Of a stretch of DNA of 64,000 nt, positions 56,751 to 64,000 are shown in pieces. Origin of the DNA: Crocodylus rhombifer. Lineage: Eukaryota > Chordata > Crocodylia > Crocodylidae. The first letter of the stretch is position 1. Each line of letters opens with the position of its first letter. The stretch lies in contig JAVSML010020761.1 of NCBI GenBank assembly GCA_038503035.1, forward strand, positions 62,001-126,000, in the 5' to 3' direction. A model generated the notes under the pieces. That model made no database searches. It was not told the DNA's origin and saw only the letters and a program-made list of their open reading frames with translations. The position numbers were made by a program, and so were the translations under genes.

Positions 56751-57700
56751 CCTGGCCCGTGTTAGCACTGCTCGTTCTCTCCCTACACAGGAAATAATAT
56801 TTAGGGGTCAGTATTTAAGCGTTCTCACATAACTTTTGGGAAGGGCTTGGGGTGCAAATGTTACTTGCAAAGTGGAGCAGTTTTTCAAGTCTCAGAAAAC
56901 GCTTACAGGTCTGAAAATGCAAAGCAAGGCTACCGGTGAGGGAGGGGCCCTGGGACTCCCGAGCAAGCAGAAGGGACACCTGGCTGGAGGGATAAGCACA
57001 CAGGAGGCGGCCAGTTCACAAGTCATTTTGCAGTCATCCACTTTGCAGCTCTGTAAACACTGCCAAGTCAGAACAATGACATACGGCCTGGTACAAACAA
57101 GCACTTGAGAGAAACGGTGGAATAGGAAGTCTGTCTTACAGCACTTTCACACCCACATCCTAATTCCTAGATGCTCAGAAAAAGGGCAAGCTATGAGCAA
57201 TGACAAACACCGGAGAAGAAGCTGAATAAACAGCAAACAAAAACATGTCCTAACAAGTCCTCCTCTTTGGCCTCTTACCTGCTTCTACATAAAGTAACAG
57301 TGGCCATGCTGCAGCAATCTCAGAATAAGGGCAGCTCAGGCACTTTCCTGCTCATCATTTCTTACCTCTTATTTATTACATGCATCATTTGCCACCTGAA
57401 CTAGAAAGGATTGATGCCCCAGAATTTAAGACAGTCACATTCAGTAATAACTATGGGAACAATCTCCCTTTGATAACTATTCTCTCATGCTTCAGTTCAA
57501 CATAGAGAAGTCAACCATACTACTACTCAGTTGCCAGCTCTGGGCTGAGCAGCATTTCTATACAGTGGTCTATCAGTACATAAGATGCCGCTGGCACACA
57601 AGTGTAATAGATCTGAGCAGCAGTAGATTATCCTGCTGGACAATTTCTGCTGGACGAAAAGAATCTGAACTACAAAAGATCACAATGGCAGTATCTAAAA
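56751..57700. other. Sequence upstream of the GARNL3 promoter, nothing recognised
   Basis: Composition returns to AT-rich within about 100 bp of the island edge. No divergent first exon could be supported. Confidence 0.5.
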
Positions 57701-57705
57701 GGGTT

Positions 57706-58479
57706 GCTGACAAGTGCAAGGTGCTGCACCTGGGGAGGAAGAACCAGTACCATACCTACAGGCTGGGGAACTCCCTTCTCGTCAGTGCAGAGGTAGAAAA
57801 GGATCTTGGAGTCGTCATTGATGCCAAAATGAATATGGGCAGGCAGCGTGGGGATGTAATCAGGAAGGCCAACCGTACCTTGTCATGCATCCACAGATGC
57901 ATCTCAAGCAGGTCCAGGGAGGTGATCCTTCCCCTCTATGCGGCACTGGTCAGGCTGCAGCTGCAGTACTGCGTCCAGTTCTGGGCGCCGCGCTTCAGGA
58001 GGGACGTGGACAACAGAGAGAGGGTCCAGAGGAGGCCACTCACATGAGCAGGGGGCAGCAGGGCAGGCCCTATGAGGACAGGCTACGGGACCTGAACCTC
58101 TTCAGCCTCCACAAGAGAAGGATGAGGGGGATCTAGTGGCCTGTTACAAACTAGTCAGAGGGGACCAGCAAGCACTGGGGGAGTCCCTGTTCCCCTGAGC
58201 ACTACCAGGAATGACTAGAAATAATGGTCACAAGCTGGCAGAGGGTAAATTCAGAGTAGACATCAGGAGGCGTGACTTCACTGTCAGGGCGGCTAGGATC
58301 TGGAACCAGCTTCCAAGAGAAGTGGTGCTGGCTCCTACCCCTGGGGTCTTTAAAACAAGGCTTAACGATCAACTTGCCAGGGTCATTTGACCTCAGTACT
58401 CTTTCCTGCCATGGCAGGGGTCGGACTTGATGATCTGCTCAGGTCCCTTCCGACCCTACTAACTATGAAACTATCAAAG
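57706..58479 (+). mobile_element. CR1 LINE, 3' third
   Basis: RT C-terminal region with DKCKVLHLGRKNQYHTYRLG and SAEVEKDLGVVIDAKMNMGR, open to 58047, followed by a frameshift. The 3' UTR ends CCTACTAACTATGAAACTAT. The upstream open stretch from 57487 is unrelated flanking sequence fused by chance. Confidence 0.9.
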
Positions 58480-61400
58480 CTACATCTGGGGCAAAAAAAA
58501 GAAGGCCAAGGAACTCTTAGCACTAGGTAACTTTATTATTGAGTACTGTAAAAATCATTATTGAAATATTCTGTTCCATGCGTAAATGGATCTGTTAGTT
58601 TTAGGAATCAACTCCACTAACTGATTTTGGCCTTGGAAAAGAATGCAACTGTGGCAAATCCAGACAATAAAGTTTGTTACACTTCACAACACTGATTTAT
58701 TTAATCTATAAGGTGCAAATCCACCCTGCCCTGTTCCCAACTTCAGACTAACAAAACTAACTACCTCTGTTTACTGAGCTCGCAATACCATTTTCATATA
58801 AATGCAGGAGAAATGGCTCATTATTCTGTACACTAAACTCTGATTAATGCACCTATCGGATAACTTGCCATTGTTCCAATTTCCTCCCCCATTTCCCCGG
58901 GATTAAGTCCTGATAATTCGTTGCTACTGGATAGTTTGTCATGGTTTGCATTTCTCTTGGAGAGATCAATTAGCCAGTACTTACTGTACTCAAATTACAA
59001 TTAAGTTCAAGGCTGTGTGCACATTCAGAAACATCATGGCTTATATAAACACAGAAACAGCAAAACAACTAGAGGAATCCTTCCATATACACTACAAACC
59101 CAAACACCATTGTAAACAATCATCCTATGCTACTGCCTGTATTAAAACACAAGTTTTCTTATCTCCAAGTACCTGGTTTGCATTGCAAGATTATAGCCAT
59201 ACAAAGACAACTTTTCTTGTTCTTCCTAGAAAGCCTACTTATAACTAAGTCATGAAATAGGAGAAACGGCATTCCCACTCTGAAACATTTATTTTCAGCT
59301 TAAGCGCAGAAGCTGTCATTTTCTTTTTTGCTACTGCTAGATACAAGAGTCAATGGGTTTATTATCTGCATTGGCTCAAACTTTGAAATTTACTCTGTGG
59401 TGCCCTCTTGTGATCCTGCAGCAGAAATTTCAGCTATTTGGCAATGCCCACCCCTTCCAAACAGCAAAGAAATCTACTCAGGTACAGCACATATCTTTGG
59501 GACTGCAAAATCACTTAAGGTTTTTGTAATAGGGGTTTGCCTCAAAGGCCCATGCTCTCCATCCCAACTAAAGGTACTAAGTGAAAGCTAACTGAATGAT
59601 TTCTGGAGAGATCTCAGCTCTGGGACTGTTTGCTTTTTGCACTGAGGTCTAACAGTACATTCAAATCCTCATGAGGCTGGAATGCAAATACGTACCCTCT
59701 GCATGACAAGAAAGATTGGCACATTAGATTTCTGCATTATGCCACCGTTTCAATTCTGCAAGAAATCTGAAAGGCATTAGAAGATAAGGTTTATAAAGAT
59801 GGTGTCCTTTACACAAATGGTTCCTTCCCTTACCTCATGCTGTCACAATTCTTTTCCCATTTTACCAAACCATAAGCAAAAGAGACAGCAAACAAGGTGG
59901 TAAGCACAATCAGAAAACAGGGCAGCCTAAGGAGGCATGCTCTGAAAAATCATTGGCCTGGATGCTGTCAAGCTTAAATCTAGGATTCCAGTTGGCAGTC
60001 TGCAGGAGTGATAGATGCTGGGTGTTGCAGGATGCAGCATATCCACTGCAGCACTAGCTTGGCAGCAAGACACAAATAGCACAGTACCTCAGCTCTGTTT
60101 GGAACTAATGCTGGCTCTGAGCCAACATTTCCTTTAAAAGGGATTGAAAAGAAACCCTTTAAGATACAAATATGCCTCTTCTGTAAAAAATAAAAACATG
60201 AGAAGATGTTGAGAAATGTGTAAAAGGATTAAAATAATAATGTAGCACAAGAAAACCCACAAAATATTTAAAACATTAAGAGGAAACGTGGGGGGGAAAT
60301 AAGTTTCAAAAGCAGAATCCAAAAAATATTTAGGAAAAAATGGAGAAGAATACTGGAAAAGATGAGAAATTAAATGAGGTTGCAGGAAAATGACCAGAGG
60401 AAAAAATAGAATGAACATCAAAAGTACAATTCGTGTTTGTTTGTTTTCCACTCTGAATTACATTATGTGCTTAGATCTGTCTCTTTTTAGTGTTACAGTA
60501 TTTGGTTCAAATAAGGTTTTCTTTTTTGTCTGAACTGCAAGAAAACCAATGTAGGGCTCTGCTAAGAACTTCTGCCCTGCCAAAATTTGCATGGATTGAA
60601 AACAACTTTTGTCAGTGTTTTACACTATAACAAAAGTCCTGGATTCCAAACAAGCTGTAGTATGGATCAAATTCCTCTGCTATCATGAACGTGCAGATAT
60701 TAAACATCGGAAGTAATTGCAAAACATAAGCCACAAATATATAGCTGGGGTGTATCACGGCACATGTCTGAAAACTGAGTAAATACCACTGTAGGTATGG
60801 TTTCAACTGTTCCAATCATTCCTTATTATCTCTCAAACTCTCTCAAGAATTCACCTTTTGAACTGATAGATTTTCCACAAATGACTGTTGCATAATTATT
60901 CATTAACTTGAAAAACTCTCCTTTAGTGTTTTGGAAATAGAGCAGAAAAGATCCTGAAGCATCTTTCTCTCTAAAAAACTTTATTTTGGGTTAATAAACT
61001 AATAATGTTCAGAATGAACAAGTACACCTTGTAAGCATGAGAAATTTTAAAGCTCAGGTTGGGTGCTCAACCATAACTGCCTCCTGGCATATTTGCATAT
61101 TAAAGCCTTTAGTTATGAGATCTGGATCACAAACTTAGCTCTAAAATTCATAACTGTCAAGTGTTTAACTTTGGACTCTAATTTTTCATTATTTTGTGCT
61201 ATTGGAGACCTGGAACCATATTTTCAGCTGTGCCCATTTTATGTCCTGTAACACAGCCCACAAACATCTGTAAGGTTCACTACATGTAAACCCTTTGTTT
61301 GTCTAACTATGAATCCTTGCAACTAAACCATTAAAATCCCTTATGAAAAAAACCAGCTTTCAAGGTGCCGGTGAGAAATTTCTATAAGGAAATGTTCTGC

Positions 61401-61480
61401 TAGTTCTGACAATATTGACCGATGGCAGACAAATAGCATAAACCAGCTAAAATTCACTGCTTTCCTGGATGAAGTTATTA
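58480..61480. other. Upstream flank, nothing recognised
   Basis: AT-rich. In mammals RALGPS1 lies upstream of GARNL3 in the same orientation (established knowledge), but I could not recognise any of its exons here. Confidence 0.5.
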
Positions 61481-61484
61481 TAGC

Positions 61485-61759
61485 CTGTCCCGCTTCAGAG
61501 CACACACGAGCCACGGGCCCCCAGCTCCCATGGCGGTGTGGGCTGTGGGCTCCCGGGCTCCAGCTGTGCAACCCTGCCCCAGCAGAGTGGGCAGGAAGCT
61601 GCATCTGGCAGAGGGCGTGGGAGCCTGCAGCCTCTGGCCAGCTGTGGCAACAGCAGCAGGAGGGGGAACAAGGGGAGGAGTGGTGTGGAGGTAGGAGCCC
61701 ATGGACTGACTAAACCCTGCATGAGCCACATGCACAGCCTGTCAGTTGGACAGCCCTGC
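61485..61759. mobile_element. hAT-like fragment
   Basis: A GC-rich CTG-containing block ends CAGTTGGACAGCCCTG, the right terminus shared with other short hAT-like copies here. The left end is unclear. Confidence 0.4.
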
Positions 61760-62195
61760 CCTACTTCAACAGTGCAGAATTAAGTATAATACCTCCACCC
61801 CCCCATCATCATCACCAGGCCCCCTGCCTGAAAATATGGGCCTCTCTCCAATTCCCCTAGTTTTAAAAAACAAGGAGACTACAATTAAGCCTTGTGTCCT
61901 GGATCATCACTATAATGGTTTTAAAGGACTGCCATTTGGAGGGCAATAACTGCAACACAGCACTCAGGATACACAGTAGTCACTCCATATTGCTATTTTA
62001 ATGCCTCTACTATAACTTAAGTAAGGATTTCCACACCAAACAGGGTGGGCTACTTTGTCACCACTAACAAGCCACTGGTATTGGACACAATGTAACTGCT
62101 CAGTTAGATGGTCTACTGGACTGACAACTTTTTGCATATTTTCATTTTCCAAGATTCCTGTAAACCCAGTTGCACCCACAGGTACTCCTTCACAG

Positions 62196-62400
62196 ATCAT
62201 AGATCATAGAATCATGAGTCGGGAGGGACCTAGACAGATCATCAAGTCCAACCCCCCGCCACGGGCAGGAAGGAGTGCTGGCGGTGGCAGGGGTCATGAG
62301 TCCCCAGTGAGGTGCCTATCCAGTCTCCTCTTGAAGATTTCCAGGGAAGGTGAGAGCACCACCTCTCTGGGAAGCCTATTCCAGGTTCTGGCCACCGGTT
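62196..62400 (-). mobile_element. CR1 3' end on the minus strand
   Basis: ATCATAGAATCATGAGTCGG, then AGATCATCAAGTCCAACCCC, and later GAAGCCTATTCCAGGTTCTG: the reverse complement of the CR1 C-terminus (NW-type block) and 3' UTR with an ATTCTATGAT tail. Confidence 0.85.
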
Positions 62401-62689
62401 TTAATTCCATCTTCCTTGAATTCCTTTCTGGTTACCATTCCATACTGCCAGTGCTCATTCCCCATCCTCACAGTCCCCCTTTTTTATATTCCAATATTTT
62501 CAAAGATAGAATCCTTCTTGCAAATGCAGAGAGGTCCTGCCTCAGAATGGGCAATCAACCATCCTTGCACAGCCCTCGTGCACTCCTATTCACTGACTAT
62601 TAGAAACAGAGAGTCCCTGTGCAACTGATAAGGAAATGTTTCATTACTGCACCAACTATGTGGGCACTAATGGACTTCTCATACATGCT

Positions 62690-63028
62690 GCCTACAAACT
62701 CATCAGGGGAGATCATCAGCAAATAGGAAGAGCCCTTTTCTCCCCAGCACCACCTGGGGTGATGAGGAACAATGGTAATAAGCTAATGGAGAATAGGTTT
62801 AGGTGAGAGATCATGAAGGAATATTTTACGGTTAGGGTGGCCAGAATCTGGAACCAACTTCCCAGGGAAGTGGTCCTCGCCCCTGCTGTGGGCAAATTCA
62901 AGAGGAGGTTGGATGATCACCTGTCTGGGGTCGTGTGAACCCACCATTCATTCCTGCCTGTGGCAGGGGGTCAGGCTAGATGATCTGTTCAGGTCCCTCC
63001 TGACCCTACTAACTATGAAACTATGTAG
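62690..63028 (+). mobile_element. CR1 3' end
   Basis: Begins with the YKLIRGD-like block (CTACAAACTCATCAGGGGAG), continues through AATCTGGAACCAACTTCCCA, and ends CCTACTAACTATGAAACTAT. Stops and shifts break the short coding remnant. Confidence 0.88.
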
Positions 63029-64000
63029 CATGTTTTTAAGCACCTGCAGTCCCTAAGCTTGTGAGCATTAGCTTTACAGCCTTTTAATTTCTTCACCACA
63101 TAGACAGTGATAAAATGCTCAGTAAAACCACATGCAAAACATATGTGGCTTCAGTAGGCCCACTCAGAACTTAAATATGTTAGGAAGATGTTTGCACTGT
63201 GCTATTTATCTATGTAAACTAAACAGTACCTTTAGACCCACTCTTCCAGACCCTAAATTAAGCATAGACTATATGGGACAAATAGTAACAGAACAGGGAC
63301 AGGAATGAAGGTCAGAGGTTAATAACTAGTGTGCCAAGGGACGGCACCTGGCAGAGCACACCGGACAGCACCCACTGACCCTCAAACAAGTTCAAGAAGC
63401 CAGTGGACACTGCCTTTGCCACAAAGGAATCAAGGTAAACCAGTCCTCAAAACTCATTCTTAAATACAATTCATACAGGGCAGCTCACAGTTCTGAGGTC
63501 TTTCCCCAGACCCCAAGGAGGTACCACCAGTTTCATGTTGCTCCCTCAGCACTACAGTGTAGTCTTCCTTCCCTGCTGCGCGAGTTCCTTCTCTTGGTCT
63601 CAGTGCTGCTGCCTCCAGCGTTGCAGACCTCAGTCTTTTGTCAGACCCTGGGGGGTCACAGCAGCTAATTAGAAAGATGAAGCAGGAAACAGCAAGCTCA
63701 TTCACCTCCACTCCAAAGAACAGAGAAAAACACTCAGAGAGGAAGACCCCAAACACCTGCAGCTGTTGGTAAAAGCAGGGGTCAGGGCAAAGAAAACAGG
63801 GCTGGGACATTCTTCACTAACAGGAGAGAATATGCAGCAGGTCCTCAGCAACCTTTGCAGGCAAAGAGGCTCCATACCTCCCTTTGTATTTAAAAAAGCA
63901 TTGCTCCAAGCTGTTTTCTCCCATTACACCCACACTCCCTTAAAAAAAACATGGCTGGTCCCAAACACATGGGTTCCCCTGCCCCAGGCCCCTATCACTC
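63029..64000. other. Upstream flank, nothing recognised
   Basis: A 116-codon minus-strand open stretch (63460-63810) has no recognisable domain and no splice context that I could support. Confidence 0.4.

Noticed and set aside
59328..59591. 87-codon plus-strand frame as a gene
   Set aside because: No recognisable similarity, no supporting splice or promoter context; length is within chance expectation.
57000..64000. RALGPS1 3' exons expected upstream of GARNL3
   Set aside because: None of the open stretches or splice-flanked segments could be matched; conserved synteny alone is not evidence.

Overview
The window is vertebrate nuclear DNA, most likely from a crocodilian. Coding exons are short and widely spaced, with GT-AG splice sites. 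About a fifth of the sequence is CR1 non-LTR retrotransposon, and its 3' ends carry either TTCTATGA-type or ACTATGAA-type terminal repeats. hAT-like and Tigger-like DNA transposon remnants are also present. The species call is inference from repeat style; turtle or bird is less likely but not excluded.

One protein-coding gene is supported: the 5' part of GARNL3 (GTPase-activating Rap/Ran-GAP domain-like 3) on the minus strand. A CpG island at about 55.6-56.75 kb is its probable promoter, with a candidate noncoding first exon ending at 55656. Eight further exons follow toward lower coordinates: 42166-42427 (5'UTR plus start codon), 20727-20801, 13055-13154, 9135-9253, 7921-7985, 5766-5829, 5080-5106 (a 27-nt microexon) and 4642-4717. 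The coding parts join without a phase break to 616 nt (205 codons plus 1 nt). They end inside the start of the Rap-GAP domain, so the catalytic core and the C-terminal CNH domain lie beyond position 1.

Almost everything else is intronic or upstream repeat DNA. CR1 copies lie at 10.2-12.9, 16.2-17.5, 22.65-26.26, 34.8-38.12, 44.06-45.35, 46.83-47.79, 48.43-48.55, 51.13-51.36, 54.0-54.82, 57.7-58.48 and 62.7-63.03 kb, nearly all on the plus strand, antisense to GARNL3. Two clusters are nested insertions of a younger CR1 in an older one, and one of these also carries a hAT-like MITE with an 8-bp target duplication. Other elements are a Tigger-like element (14050-14621), several hAT-like elements, a family of snap-back repeats (one copy has perfect 136-bp inverted arms and a 13-bp target duplication), two LTR-like segments, microsatellites and two N gaps (15933-15942 and 41099-41498).

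I found no CRISPR array, operon, tRNA, rRNA or new multi-gene system. The most interesting signals are the snap-back repeat family, the nested CR1 insertion at a copy of its own terminal repeat, the tandem CCAAT/GC-box array in the CpG island, and the upstream-ATG-rich GARNL3 leader.
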